64,000 nucleotides of DNA. Origin: Bosea sp. Tri-49 (GTDB lineage Bacteria > Pseudomonadota > Alphaproteobacteria > Rhizobiales > Beijerinckiaceae). The DNA is taken from the NCBI RefSeq assembly GCF_003952665.1, contig NZ_CP017946.1, forward strand, positions 1,860,001-1,924,000, given 5' to 3'. Of the stretch, positions 17,600 to 26,385 are shown piece by piece (positions within the stretch are counted from its first letter, which is position 1; each line of letters opens with the position of its first letter). A program made the translations under genes and the position numbers. The notes under the pieces were generated by a model. The model did no database searches. It saw nothing but the letters and a program-made list of their open reading frames with translations, and was not told the DNA's origin.

Positions 17600-18355
17600 C
17601 TAGCGGCCACCGCCGACCCGGATGATCGAGCCGACCATGTAGGACGCTGCCTCGGACAGCGCGAACAACACCGCTTCGGCGATCTCCTCCGGCTCGGCGA
17701 CGCGCTTCAGCGGGATCGTCGGAGCGATGCGGTCGACGCGGCCCGCATCGCCGGTCGAGCGTTCATGGATATCCGTCTGCGTCATGCCCGGCGCCACCGC
17801 ATTGACGCGGATGCCGGCCGGGGCCAGCTCGATTGCAAGGCCCACTGTCAGGGAATCGACCGCCGCCTTCGAGGCGGCGTACCAGACATATTCATTGGGC
17901 GAGCCGAGCCCGGCGGCGATCGAGGAGATGTTGACGATCGCGCGGTTCTTCGCGCCCTCGTTGGCGAGCAGAGCCTGCGCCGCCTCGCGCGCCACCAGGA
18001 TCGCGCCGGTGACGTTGAGGTCGATGCAGGCGCGGATCACCTGCGGGTCCGATTTGGCGAGCGGGCTGCTCTTGCCGGTGATGGCAGCGTTGTTGACTAC
18101 AGCGGTCAGCGGCCCGAGCGCCGCCTTGGCCTCGGCGAAGACGCGGGTGATGTCGGCAACGTTCGCCATGTCGCCCTGGATCGCAATCGCCCGCGCCCCT
18201 GCCCGGCCGCAAGCCGCAACGACATCCGCCGCAGCCTGCGCATTGCCCTGATAGTTGACGGCGACGTCATAGCCGCGCTCGGCGGCAAAGCGGCAGATCG
18301 CGGCGCCGATGCCGCGGCTGCCGCCGGTGACGAGAAGAACGGGACGGTCGGACAT
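17600..18355 (-). CDS. SDR family oxidoreductase
   Basis: The 251-aa classical short-chain dehydrogenase has cofactor motif TGGSRGIG (10-17), NNAAI, Ser145 region (NISSIAAG) and catalytic Tyr159/Lys163 in YAASK. Such enzymes are NAD(P)-dependent alcohol or keto reductases. It is the last gene of the operon NIPSNAP-dctQM-dctP-SDR, 48 bp after dctP, so it may oxidise the imported solute. Confidence 0.88.
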   Translation of the reverse strand: MSDRPVLLVTGGSRGIGAAICRFAAERGYDVAVNYQGNAQAAADVVAACGRAGARAIAIQGDMANVADITRVFAEAKAALGPLTAVVNNAAITGKSSPLAKSDPQVIRACIDLNVTGAILVAREAAQALLANEGAKNRAIVNISSIAAGLGSPNEYVWYAASKAAVDSLTVGLAIELAPAGIRVNAVAPGMTQTDIHERSTGDAGRVDRIAPTIPLKRVAEPEEIAEAVLFALSEAASYMVGSIIRVGGGR

Positions 18356-18403
18356 GCGGACGACACTCCTGTACAGGCGAGACGAATTCAAGCGGCGACG
18401 GCC

Positions 18404-19387
18404 TCAGGTGCTGCTGGCGATCGCCTCGATCTTCTCGATGCCGCCGAGCTTCGGCGCGAAGGAGGTCCAGACCTTGCGCGCGCCGGCCTCCCAGCCGGCG
18501 CGATCTTCCGGCTGCACGACCTTGCCGCCCTCGGCCTTCGCCTTGGCCATCGAGGCGTCCTCGTCGGCGACGATGAGCTCGTCGAAATAGCCCGCCCCTT
18601 CGGCGGCCGCAGCGGAGAACGCCGCCTTGTCCTCGGCGGAGAGGCCCTTCCAGAAGGTGGCGGAAACCGCCACCACGCCGGCCGCCCAGATATGGCCGGT
18701 CTCGATCAGATAAGGCACGACCTCGTGCAGCTTGAAGCCGACATAGGCCGACTTCGTCAGATCCATGCAGTCGACCACCCCGGTCTTCAGCGCGTTGTAG
18801 GTCTCCGGGATCGGGATCGGCGTCGGATGGGCGCCGAAGCCGGACCAGAGTTCGGTGTGCAGCGGGCTCTGGATAACGCGGATGCGCTTGCCCTTGACGC
18901 TGGCCGGCGTGGTTAGCGGCTCCTTGGCGAGGAGATGGCGGGCGCCGTAATTGATGAAGCCGAGCACGACGAAGCCTTGCGCCTCGTATTTGCGCTTCAG
19001 CTCTTCGCCGAGTGGCCCGGCGAGCACGCGCTTCAGATGTCCGCGGTCGCGGAAGAGGAAAGGCAGATCGAGGATCTGCCCGTCCGGCACCCAGGACGAC
19101 AGCGCCGAGATCGTGAACAGCGAGGCCTGGACCGAGCCCAGCCGCAGGCCCTCGGCCACCTCCTTCTCGCCACCGAGCGCGGCATTGGGCACGACGCGCA
19201 GGTCAAAGCGGCCGGGCGCAGTCTGCGACAGCTTCTCGGTGACGCGGCGCCAGATCCGGGTCTCCGGCTTGTCCTCGCCGAGCAGAGAGGCAACCGTCAC
19301 CGGCCGGCCAGCGGCAAAGGCGCGGCTCGTAAGAACGGCCGGTGCCGCGAGCGAGGCGGCAGCGAAGGCGCGGCGGGTCAAAGCCAT
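18404..19387 (-). CDS. dctP: TRAP transporter substrate-binding protein DctP
   Basis: 327-aa periplasmic solute receptor with a Tat-like signal (MALTRRAFAAASLAAPAVL, cleavage near AFAAG). The family pattern is clear: LPFLFRDRGHLKRVLAGPLG, GKRIRVIQSPLHTELWSGFGAHP, PIPETYNALKTGVVDCMD. Its ATG overlaps the end of dctQM by 10 nt, implying coupled translation. It serves the fused DctQM permease; the substrate is unknown. Confidence 0.92.
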   Translation of the reverse strand: MALTRRAFAAASLAAPAVLTSRAFAAGRPVTVASLLGEDKPETRIWRRVTEKLSQTAPGRFDLRVVPNAALGGEKEVAEGLRLGSVQASLFTISALSSWVPDGQILDLPFLFRDRGHLKRVLAGPLGEELKRKYEAQGFVVLGFINYGARHLLAKEPLTTPASVKGKRIRVIQSPLHTELWSGFGAHPTPIPIPETYNALKTGVVDCMDLTKSAYVGFKLHEVVPYLIETGHIWAAGVVAVSATFWKGLSAEDKAAFSAAAAEGAGYFDELIVADEDASMAKAKAEGGKVVQPEDRAGWEAGARKVWTSFAPKLGGIEKIEAIASST

Positions 19388-21255
19388 CGGAACAACTCCT
19401 TGAAGGCAACAGGTAGCGACGGCCAGGCCGCCACCGCAAGGCAGAGGATGAAGAGCGCGACGAGAAGGCTCGCCAGCAAGGGCAGCACCGCGCGGAACAC
19501 CGCGGCCGGCGACAATCGCATGATGCCGCTCACGACATAGACGAGGATGCCGAGCGGCGGCGTCAGCCCATGGATCATCAGGTTGACCACCAGCACGACG
19601 CCGAACTGGATCGGGTCGAGGCCGGCGGCGATGGCGGCTGGCAGCAGCAGCGGCGCCAGCAGGAGGATCGCCGCGCCGATGTCGAGGAAGAGGCCGGCGA
19701 TAAGCAGGACGAGATTGGAGAGCAGCATCACCGCCAGCGGCCCGCCGCCGAGCGCCGTCACCAACCCGGCCATCTGCTCAGAGACGCGGTCGACGGCGAG
19801 CAGGAAGGCGAAAGGTGCGGAAGCGCCGATCAGCAGCCCGACCGCCGCTGCCTCCCCCGCCGCCTTGCGCAAGGAGGCCAGCACGGTGCCGCCGTTCAGG
19901 CTGCGCAGGAGCAGGCAGGCGACGAGGGCGTAGGCGACCGCGAGCGCCGAGGCTTCCGTCACCGTGACCACGCCGAAGCGGATGCCGACTACGACGACGA
20001 TGCCGAGCCCGATCGCCGGGAGCGCGCCGACAAAGGAGCGCGCCCGCTCCGCACCGCTGGCACGGGGCGCGGAATCGACGACACCGCGGACACTGAGATG
20101 AATGCCGATGGCGAGCGCCAAAGTCAGCACCGCTCCCGCAACGAAACCGCCGACCAGCAGCGAGCCGACCGAGAGATTTGTCGCAGCCGCCAGGATCAGG
20201 AAGGCGATCGAGGGCGGGATGATGTTGTCGAGCATCGAGACGCCGGCGACGATCGCAGCGGCATTGGCTGGCGGATAGCCGCGCGCAACCAGCGCCGGCG
20301 CCATCACCTTGGCGCCGAAGGCGGCGTTGGCGACCGAGGATCCGGAGGCGCCGGAGAACAGCACGCTCGCGACCAGCGCGGTCTGCGCCAGCCCGGCCCG
20401 GAAATGCCCGACCAGCGCCGCAGCGAAGCGCACCAGCCGCTCGGCAAGGCCACCCGCGGTCAGCAACTCGCCGGCGAGCAGGAAGAACGGAATCGCCAGC
20501 AGCAGGAATTTCGAGACGCCGGCGACCGTGTTCTGGACGATGGCCGGCTCCGGGAGCAGGCCGCCGAAGGCGCCCGAGAGCGAGACGCCGGCAAGCAACG
20601 CGAAGGGCAGCGGCGCGCCGAGCAGGAGCCCTGCCCCGGCAGCAAGCCCGGCGACGAGGCTCGGTGTTCCGACGAAGAGCCCGGTCGCGCTCTGCGCCAG
20701 GGCGTAGAGGCCGGCGCCGAGCAGCAGTGCCGCGAGTGCCGCGGGCCAGGATAGGTTCAGCGCCGCGCGCCAGAGCACGACGACGAGCGTCAGCCCGCCG
20801 CCGATAGCGAAGACGGCAAAGCGTAGGCTCTCCGGCAGGCCGAGCACGGTCGAGGTGCCGCCAACCAGCGCCGCGACGCTGGCGCCGCCGAGCGCCAGCA
20901 CCAGCGCGCCATGGACGGCGATCGCCTCGGCCAGGACGGCGGCGATGCGCCGCCCATTGGGCGGCAGGAGGTTGGCGACGACATCGAGCCGCATCGCGAG
21001 CGCGCTCGTCGCCGCGAGCGGCGCGCCGACCGCGACCAGCGCGACATTGAGCCAGATCGCGAGTTCGTCCGACCAGACAAGGCCATCGCCGAACAGATAG
21101 CGGCGCGTGACCGCCGCCATCACCACGAGGAAGAGCAGCGTGAGGATCGCCGCGCCCAGCCATTCGAGGCCAGCCACGAGCAGAGCGAGCCCGCGTGCCT
21201 CCCGCGGCTGGGCGGATGGCTGGGTCGGCGCAGCGGCCATGGCAGCGCCCGACAT
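19378..21255 (-). CDS. Fused TRAP transporter permease DctQM
   Basis: One 625-aa membrane protein joins both TRAP permease subunits. Residues about 25-175 form the four-helix DctQ part (LYL-type ITLLFLVVMAAVTRRYLFGDG) and residues about 190-620 the DctM part (ASGSSVANAAFGAKVMAPALVARG, SMLDNIIPPSIAFLI, HGLTPPLGILVYVVSGI). DctQM fusions are a known TRAP architecture; the other TRAP system in this window keeps the subunits separate. A start at 21240 would shorten it by five residues. It begins 3 bp after the NIPSNAP stop. Confidence 0.92.
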   Translation of the reverse strand: MSGAAMAAAPTQPSAQPREARGLALLVAGLEWLGAAILTLLFLVVMAAVTRRYLFGDGLVWSDELAIWLNVALVAVGAPLAATSALAMRLDVVANLLPPNGRRIAAVLAEAIAVHGALVLALGGASVAALVGGTSTVLGLPESLRFAVFAIGGGLTLVVVLWRAALNLSWPAALAALLLGAGLYALAQSATGLFVGTPSLVAGLAAGAGLLLGAPLPFALLAGVSLSGAFGGLLPEPAIVQNTVAGVSKFLLLAIPFFLLAGELLTAGGLAERLVRFAAALVGHFRAGLAQTALVASVLFSGASGSSVANAAFGAKVMAPALVARGYPPANAAAIVAGVSMLDNIIPPSIAFLILAAATNLSVGSLLVGGFVAGAVLTLALAIGIHLSVRGVVDSAPRASGAERARSFVGALPAIGLGIVVVVGIRFGVVTVTEASALAVAYALVACLLLRSLNGGTVLASLRKAAGEAAAVGLLIGASAPFAFLLAVDRVSEQMAGLVTALGGGPLAVMLLSNLVLLIAGLFLDIGAAILLLAPLLLPAAIAAGLDPIQFGVVLVVNLMIHGLTPPLGILVYVVSGIMRLSPAAVFRAVLPLLASLLVALFILCLAVAAWPSLPVAFKELFRWL

Positions 21256-21258
21256 CAG

Positions 21259-21573
21259 CTAGCGTAGCGGCGAGAAGTGCGTCGGCCTGAGGATCCGGCT
21301 GCGCATCTCGAGCACGTAAGGGGCCGCCTTGGCGCGGAAGACCTGCCAGCGCGGATCGGCCTCCATCGCGGCGCGCCGGCGCTCGCGATCACCGGCGTCC
21401 TCGAAGCGCCACATGTGCACGACCTCGTTGACCACGCCGCTATCGGTGGTGAACCAGCCGATCAGATGGCCGAGATGGGAGATCTGCAGCTCCATCCCCT
21501 CGGCGACGTAGAGGTCGAGATAGTCGCGCACATGCGCGGGCTTGATAGCGTAGGTGCGCTCGTCGAGGATCAT
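21259..21573 (-). CDS. NIPSNAP family protein
   Basis: 104-aa ferredoxin-like (dimeric alpha-beta barrel) protein. The NIPSNAP pattern is visible: ERTYAIKPAHVRDYLDLY, then HMWRFEDAGDRERRRAAMEADPRW. GAGGGG lies upstream of the ATG. It is the first gene of a TRAP/SDR operon. A second NIPSNAP gene in this window (30597-30908) also sits in a catabolic locus. Biochemical role unknown. Confidence 0.85.
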   Translation of the reverse strand: MILDERTYAIKPAHVRDYLDLYVAEGMELQISHLGHLIGWFTTDSGVVNEVVHMWRFEDAGDRERRRAAMEADPRWQVFRAKAAPYVLEMRSRILRPTHFSPLR

Positions 21574-21814
21574 CCAAACCCCTCATGGCAACATGGCGAA
21601 GCCGCGCTGCGGCCTTGCGATCAGATAGCCGTCTTCGCGCCAAAGCCCAACCGGCACGGCTCCGGCCTTGGCCGCAATCGATGCACGGCGGCGGGCTGCT
21701 TGGGCCATCAGCAGATCTGCGGCAAATAGAACCGCATTCAGGAGCCGGGGCGGAGAAGAATGGACCGCGATCCGATGCAGGAAGAGCAATATCTTGTTTT
21801 TTAGATCGGACCGC

Positions 21815-22318
21815 TCAGCCACCACGCAGATATAGATCGCTACCGGCATCGCCGCGATAGCCCTGCTTAGCCAACGCGAATCCCGCCTGCAGCAACAAGT
21901 GCACCGAGGCACCGTTCGCGGGATCTACCGTTGCCCTGATCGGCGCGATGCCGCGCTCTTCGGCAGAGGCGACGAGGCCGGCGAGCAGTTCCTTGCCCAG
22001 ACCCCTGCCCCAGCTCGCGCGCCGAAGGCCGTAGATCAGCTCCTCGGAGCCATCTTCGGGCCGCGCGAAGCCAGCCCAACCGATCAGCTCGCCGCTGGCC
22101 CGCTCGACCACGGCGCCGGTGCCATAGCCGAAGCGTTCGAGATTGGCCGCTGAGCGCTCGACCCAGAGCGCTGCGACATCCGGCGCGAGCGGCTGTCCGT
22201 CATCGACGAAGCGATGGACGTCGGGGTCGGCGAAGAGGGCGACGAGCAAGAGCGCATCAGCGGCAACGAACGGCCTGACGATGAGCCGGACCGTCTCAAG
22301 CTGCGAAGCATGGATCAT
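21815..22318 (-). CDS. GNAT family N-acetyltransferase (RimJ/RimL type)
   Basis: 167-aa protein beginning with the RimJ-like LETVRLIVRPF strand; acetyl-CoA binding loop region RASWGRGLGKELLAGLV (Q/RxxGxG/A-type, about residues 107-122), then ATVDPANGASVHLLLQAGFA. It probably transfers an acetyl group to a small molecule or a protein N-terminus. It is monocistronic. About 240 bp between it and the NIPSNAP gene hold no convincing gene. Confidence 0.85.
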   Translation of the reverse strand: MIHASQLETVRLIVRPFVAADALLLVALFADPDVHRFVDDGQPLAPDVAALWVERSAANLERFGYGTGAVVERASGELIGWAGFARPEDGSEELIYGLRRASWGRGLGKELLAGLVASAEERGIAPIRATVDPANGASVHLLLQAGFALAKQGYRGDAGSDLYLRGG

Positions 22319-22406
22319 GGACCTGACTGAACAGTCTGACGCGGCATGAATCAGGCAGGAGCCGAGGCTACCCCCGCATGGACCTCAGGCGCCCCCGGGC
22401 GGGCAG

Positions 22407-22664
22407 CTATTCCTCTTCGGAACTGTAAGGTCGTTCGGGGCGGGAGGGTCGCTGCCCCGCCTGGCGGTCGTAACGACGCTCACGATCGCGGTCCTGCGTC
22501 ATGACGCAATTCGCGTAGGCGTCGGTGCCGCGCTGGAAGCCATAGGCGTCGCAGCGCGAGCGGTCCTCGACGATCGGGTCCGGCGTGCTCGCGCAGGCGC
22601 TGAGAGCCAGGGTGAGTGCTGATGCGGCGATGATCCTCATGGCGCGAGGATGGAAGCGCCGCAT
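22407..22664 (-). CDS. Small lipoprotein
   Basis: 85-aa protein with lipobox LSAC at about Cys23, followed by a short charged tail rich in Arg, Glu and Pro (DRERRYDRQAGQRPSRPERP) and a cysteine pair. An ATG eight codons downstream (22640) gives a more standard signal peptide (MRIIAASALTLALSAC) and may be the true start. Function unknown; envelope location predicted. Confidence 0.6.
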   Translation of the reverse strand: MRRFHPRAMRIIAASALTLALSACASTPDPIVEDRSRCDAYGFQRGTDAYANCVMTQDRDRERRYDRQAGQRPSRPERPYSSEEE

Positions 22665-22723
22665 GGCTGCTTTGGGGCGATAATCCGGCGGTGATGGGGA
22701 GACAGGTGCGCCGGCTTACCTCA

Positions 22724-22930
22724 TCAGCGCCCTGTGTCCTCGGCAGCGCTTTCGAGAATCCTGACAGTCTCTTCCAGGCTTTCCTTCACACCGAGCTGGA
22801 AGTCCTTGCGGAAGGCGATGATGGTATCGGGCGGCAGGCCCTTGAAGGTGTAGACGACGCTGACCTGGTCGGGATTGACGTAGACGGGCTTGCCGTCGCT
22901 GGGCGAGGTGAACTTGCAGAGTTTGGGCAC
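22724..22930 (-). CDS. Small conserved-looking hypothetical protein
   Basis: 68-aa protein PKLCKFTSPSDGKPVYVNPDQV... with a beta-strand-rich N-terminus and a terminal helix (KESLEETVRILESAAED). The start is set at a GTG (22930) because GGAGAGAG lies 4-5 nt upstream; an ATG at 22948 would add six residues but with a weaker site. It is reminiscent of small FlbD-like proteins (KF-x-NPDQV), which is a weak hint only. Confidence 0.5.
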   Translation of the reverse strand: MPKLCKFTSPSDGKPVYVNPDQVSVVYTFKGLPPDTIIAFRKDFQLGVKESLEETVRILESAAEDTGR

Positions 22931-22948
22931 AGACTCTCTCCGAAACAT

Positions 22949-23458
22949 TCCATTGCTTCAGCGGCTCTACATACTCTCAGACTTTGCACGTTTCCAAGAA
23001 GCGCCGCATCGGACGGATCCTCCCTACCGGCTAACGCTGCCCCCGGCTTCTTGCCTGCGCTCGCCGGGCAGTCGAATGACCCATCCCAACTCGCCTTTCA
23101 CCGGTCTGGCGGCCGTTCAATGCACAGGAGCTTCGGGCATATCCGCTCGCCGCGGGGATAGAGCAGCAATCAATCCCCGGTGCCTCAGGCTGCCCCATAG
23201 TTCGGTGACGCAAGCAGGAGGACCCATCATACCATCTCCCAACGATCGCAGTCCCGACCGCCTCGCATGACGACCAGTGCCCAAGCACCCGTGCGCCTTG
23301 ATCGAGACGATTCCGGCCGACGGCCCTGGCGATCTGGAAGCGATGGACAAGCCCTCCCGCTGGCGGAACCAAGATGGCCGAAACTGTCGTTTCAAGCCGT
23401 GCGCAGGCACCATCTCCGAAAATTGCTACCCAACATTATATCTCGTCAAGGAGCAGAT
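22949..23458. other. Intergenic region upstream of the beta-helix gene
   Basis: About 510 bp with no gene I can support; short open frames on both strands lack ribosome sites and family features. The last 60 bp are AT-richer (ACATTATATCTCG) and probably carry the promoter of the beta-helix gene. Confidence 0.35.
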
Positions 23459-24784
23459 ATGGCAATCACCACCGTAACTGGCACGACGTCTGCTGCGATT
23501 CAAGCTGACATCAACGCTGCAGCAGCAGGGGATATTCTTTATCTCCCCGGCACGACTTACACACTTTCCACCACCATCAATGTCAACAAAGCGATTACTT
23601 TATGGTTCGGTGGAGGGCAATACAATGTCACCCATAACGGCCCCGGATTCTCGGTCTCGGCGGCAGCATCTCTGCGTGCGCAAGCTCGAACCACGATCAC
23701 TGGGCCACGCTCAACCAATGCGTATGTGAGTGGCAGCAATGCCTTCCTCATCGCCGGCGCAAGCGCAGCGGCCCCGGTTCAGGACGTCATCGTTGAGGGG
23801 CCGTTCATTGTCAGCCAGTTCCTCGAGGGCGGCGTCAGGGGCGAGTTTCTGCGTTCCGTCAGCATCCGCGGCGTGACAATCAGGGACTGCACCTATTTCG
23901 GAATCGCTTTAGTCTCGGCGTTGGATGCCCATATCGATTCAAACACGGTTGACGGACTTCGCCCGGAAGGCTGTTCCGCACTCGGCGCGGCCGGCGTGGA
24001 GAATGCCTACGGCATCACAGTTACACGTTCCAGCGGCAGCACCACAACGTATCCAATTCCCGAGCGCATCTGGATCACCAACAATCGGATCCGAGGCGTC
24101 AAGACTTGGCATGGCATCGATACACATGGTGCTCGTAAACTTCATATCGTCGACAATGACGTCCAGGAATGCCGCGACGGCATTTACCTGACGCTCACTG
24201 ACGCATCGGGAACATACCTGCCTCCAGCCGAATGCGTTGTTCGAGGCAACCGCCTTCGTGGCCAGTTCCGGACACCGGATCTACGGAGCGGTTGGGGCAT
24301 CTTTGTATCGGGCGAAGGGGCTGCAGCGCCGGCGGCGACACAAGTTCTGATCACCGACAATCAGATCTACCAATTCGGCTGGAAAGGCACTTCTGGTCAT
24401 GAGGCCGCTGCGGGAATTAGCGCCGCGGCCGTTGCAGGGCTGAACATTCGGGGGAATCAGGTCATCGACTGCGGGCATCGCGGTATACTGCTAGCCGGCA
24501 GCACCCCAGCAACAGCCGTTTTCGGCAGTGTCGGCGGCAACTATGTCCAGAGCATCACGGGTGTTTCAGACAGCGGAGCCGGATTGGAAAGTTACGGCGC
24601 CTATGTCGCCTGTACCTTGGACAGCGGCACATTCTACTCGATGGCCTATGCGCTGCATGCTCCGATAGCGCCGGCTTCAGGAAACTTCGGGCTTTGGGTG
24701 GCCCGCGCGATCGGTGTCACGCATATCACCGCTCTGTTCAGTTCGAACGTTGGCCGCATCGACCTCGGGGCAACTCCGATCTGA
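23459..24784 (+). CDS. Right-handed parallel beta-helix repeat protein
   Basis: With the ATG at 23459 (AAGGAG site) the protein is 441 aa. It begins AITTVTGTTSAAIQADINAA followed by DILYLPGTTYTLSTTI, the N-terminal cap style of pectate-lyase-like and tailspike beta-helices. Repeated short strands with Asn/Gly turns follow (ISIRGVTIRDC, IDSNTVDGL, WITNNRIRGV, HIVDNDVQEC, VVRGNRLRG, LITDNQIYQ, NIRGNQVIDC), giving roughly ten coils. No signal peptide is evident. The gene is visibly lower in GC than its surroundings and uses more A/T-ending codons, suggesting transfer. It could be a polysaccharide-binding or -cleaving protein; no catalytic residues can be assigned. Confidence 0.78.
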   Translation: MAITTVTGTTSAAIQADINAAAAGDILYLPGTTYTLSTTINVNKAITLWFGGGQYNVTHNGPGFSVSAAASLRAQARTTITGPRSTNAYVSGSNAFLIAGASAAAPVQDVIVEGPFIVSQFLEGGVRGEFLRSVSIRGVTIRDCTYFGIALVSALDAHIDSNTVDGLRPEGCSALGAAGVENAYGITVTRSSGSTTTYPIPERIWITNNRIRGVKTWHGIDTHGARKLHIVDNDVQECRDGIYLTLTDASGTYLPPAECVVRGNRLRGQFRTPDLRSGWGIFVSGEGAAAPAATQVLITDNQIYQFGWKGTSGHEAAAGISAAAVAGLNIRGNQVIDCGHRGILLAGSTPATAVFGSVGGNYVQSITGVSDSGAGLESYGAYVACTLDSGTFYSMAYALHAPIAPASGNFGLWVARAIGVTHITALFSSNVGRIDLGATPI

Positions 24785-24815
24785 GTTCGCAGGTCACTAT
24801 AACCTAGCAAAAGTA

Positions 24816-24845
24816 CAGGCCTCGCCACAGCCGTGGCGAGGCCTG
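24816..24845. terminator. Hairpin terminator between convergent genes
   Basis: Perfect 13-bp stem CAGGCCTCGCCAC / GTGGCGAGGCCTG with an AGCC loop, 32 bp after the beta-helix stop and just after the end of the convergent lipoprotein gene. The minus-strand side is followed by TACTTTTG, a weak U-tract. Confidence 0.7.
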
Positions 24846-24867
24846 CGCAAGGATCAAAGCGTGATGA

Positions 24868-25092
24868 TCAGCGCGCGATACGGGGGCGCCCGCCGCAGAA
24901 TTGCTGCTCGACCGCGCGCTCGTAACCGAGCTCGCGGTCATAGACCATGACAGTACGTGTCAGGCAGTCGCCGTCCTGCACCAGCCCGGTGTTGATGAGA
25001 CGGCCGTTGGGATCGGCGACGACGGTCGGGCCACAAGCCGCTGCTGCGGATGCAAAACCGAGAGCGACGATGAACTTCGCGGTACGGGTCAT
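24868..25092 (-). CDS. Small lipoprotein, paralogue of its upstream neighbour
   Basis: 74-aa protein with lipobox AAAC (Cys20). The mature part reads DGDCLTRTVMVYDRELGYE ending in FCGG, which aligns with the neighbouring gene's DGKYCLYKTVRVFNRYTGYYE ... RCGRG. Two cysteines could form a disulfide in the periplasm. It starts 10 bp after the upstream gene's stop on the same strand, so the two form an operon. Function unknown. Confidence 0.6.
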   Translation of the reverse strand: MTRTAKFIVALGFASAAAACGPTVVADPNGRLINTGLVQDGDCLTRTVMVYDRELGYERAVEQQFCGGRPRIAR

Positions 25093-25101
25093 ATCAGCCC
25101 C

Positions 25102-25350
25102 TCACATGTAGAGGCCACGGCCACAGCGACGCACGCGCCGGTGTTCGTAGTATCCGGTATAGCGGTTGAACACCCGCACCGTCTTGTAGAGGCAGTACTT
25201 GCCGTCGTTGCGACCATCGTAATAGGTCCGGCCGGTGTCGAGGTCGACGCCGAGGAACTCGTCCTTGCCCTTCTTGCCCTGGGCGAAGGCCGGAGCCGCC
25301 GCGAGGCTGAGAGCAGCGAACCCTGCTGCGGCGATGGCGATCTTGAGCAT
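25102..25350 (-). CDS. Small secreted protein, paralogue of its downstream neighbour
   Basis: 82-aa protein with a cleavable signal (MLKIAIAAAGFAALSLAAAP, cleavage after AFA-Q) and an AGGAG site 8 nt before the ATG. The mature part is basic and Tyr/Arg-rich with two cysteines (KYCLYKTVRVFNRYTGYYEH ... RRCGRGLYM). It shares this C-x(n)-TV-V-R-GY-E-C-G pattern with the next gene. The open frame continues to 25833 but without coding character. Function unknown. Confidence 0.65.
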   Translation of the reverse strand: MLKIAIAAAGFAALSLAAAPAFAQGKKGKDEFLGVDLDTGRTYYDGRNDGKYCLYKTVRVFNRYTGYYEHRRVRRCGRGLYM

Positions 25351-25594
25351 GGCATTTCTCCTGTCTTGCGGCGGAAATATGTCCAGCACCGCGTGCGGGG
25401 CCTTGGAGCGATCAGTACGGTTTTCGCGCGCCTCTACGAGAATATCCATGGTGAACGGCCAGATCGGCAGGCAGATCACCGCAATTCCTCCTGAATCCAT
25501 AGCAGATTGGAACGCAGTTTTGCTACCCGCCGCCTGACGCAATCTGGCCACGATTGCGCCGAGAGCCTGGAACGATGCTCCGACGCCGGGCCAG

Positions 25595-26341
25595 CTAGAA
25601 ATGAGCGAGATAGCCGCCATCGACCGGCAGGGTGACACCGGTGATGAACGAAGCCTCGGGCGAACAGAGGAACACGACCGCGCCCACCAGCTCCTTCGGC
25701 ACACCCCAGCGTCCAAGCGAGGTGCGATGCGACAGCCGTTCGGCGATGGCTTTGTCCGCGACCAGCGCCGCATTGGCCTCGGTCGCGAAGAAGCCCGGCG
25801 CAACGGCGTTGACGGTAATCGCGCGGTGCCCAAGTTCTGCGGCGAGCGCCCTGGTCAGCGCATCCAGCCCGCCCTTGGTCGCGATATAGCCGGGGTCGCC
25901 GGCGCGGGCGATCTGCCCGGCGATCGAGGTGATGTTCACGATCCGGCCGCCATCGGGCATATGCGGCGCAAGCTGCCGCACCAGATCGAACGGCGCGATC
26001 AGGTTGACCTCCAGCAGTGCCCGGAAGGCGGCGCGATCGAGCTGATCGAGTGGCCGGCGGTCGCGCGCGCCGGCATTGTTGACCAGGAAATCGATGCTGC
26101 CTCTGCTCTCGACCAGTTCATGGCAGGCTGCAGCGGTCGAAGCCTCGTCCGCCAAGTCCGCGACGAGCACGGAAACGCCGGCCCCGACAACTTCCAGAGC
26201 GCGCTTTGCTTCCTTGAGCTCCGCCGGCTTTCGTCCGTGCAGCACGACATGGGCGCCATTCTCGGCAAGGCCGCGGGCGATTTCGAGCCCGAGGCCCTTG
26301 CCGGCGCCCGTCACCAGGGCCGTCTTACCTGCCAGCTTCAT
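25595..26341 (-). CDS. SDR family oxidoreductase
   Basis: 248-aa classical short-chain dehydrogenase resembling FabG/gluconate dehydrogenase types: TGAGKGLG (11-18), NNAG (88-91), Ser139, Tyr152 and Lys156 in YIATK, and the C-terminal ASFITGVTLPVDGGY. The start is set at 26341; the frame is open to 26566 but this extension overlaps the ilvE-like gene. It is 44 bp downstream of that gene. The substrate is unknown. Confidence 0.88.
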   Translation of the reverse strand: MKLAGKTALVTGAGKGLGLEIARGLAENGAHVVLHGRKPAELKEAKRALEVVGAGVSVLVADLADEASTAAACHELVESRGSIDFLVNNAGARDRRPLDQLDRAAFRALLEVNLIAPFDLVRQLAPHMPDGGRIVNITSIAGQIARAGDPGYIATKGGLDALTRALAAELGHRAITVNAVAPGFFATEANAALVADKAIAERLSHRTSLGRWGVPKELVGAVVFLCSPEASFITGVTLPVDGGYLAHF

Positions 26342-26385
26342 CACAGTCCTCGGCGGGATAGAAGTCGCGGACTGCCCTCCTACCC

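Noticed and set aside
21583-21912. A 109-codon minus-strand frame overlapping the end of the GNAT gene
   Set aside because: About 100 nt overlap with the GNAT in another frame, odd Cys/Arg-rich start, and no ribosome site or family.
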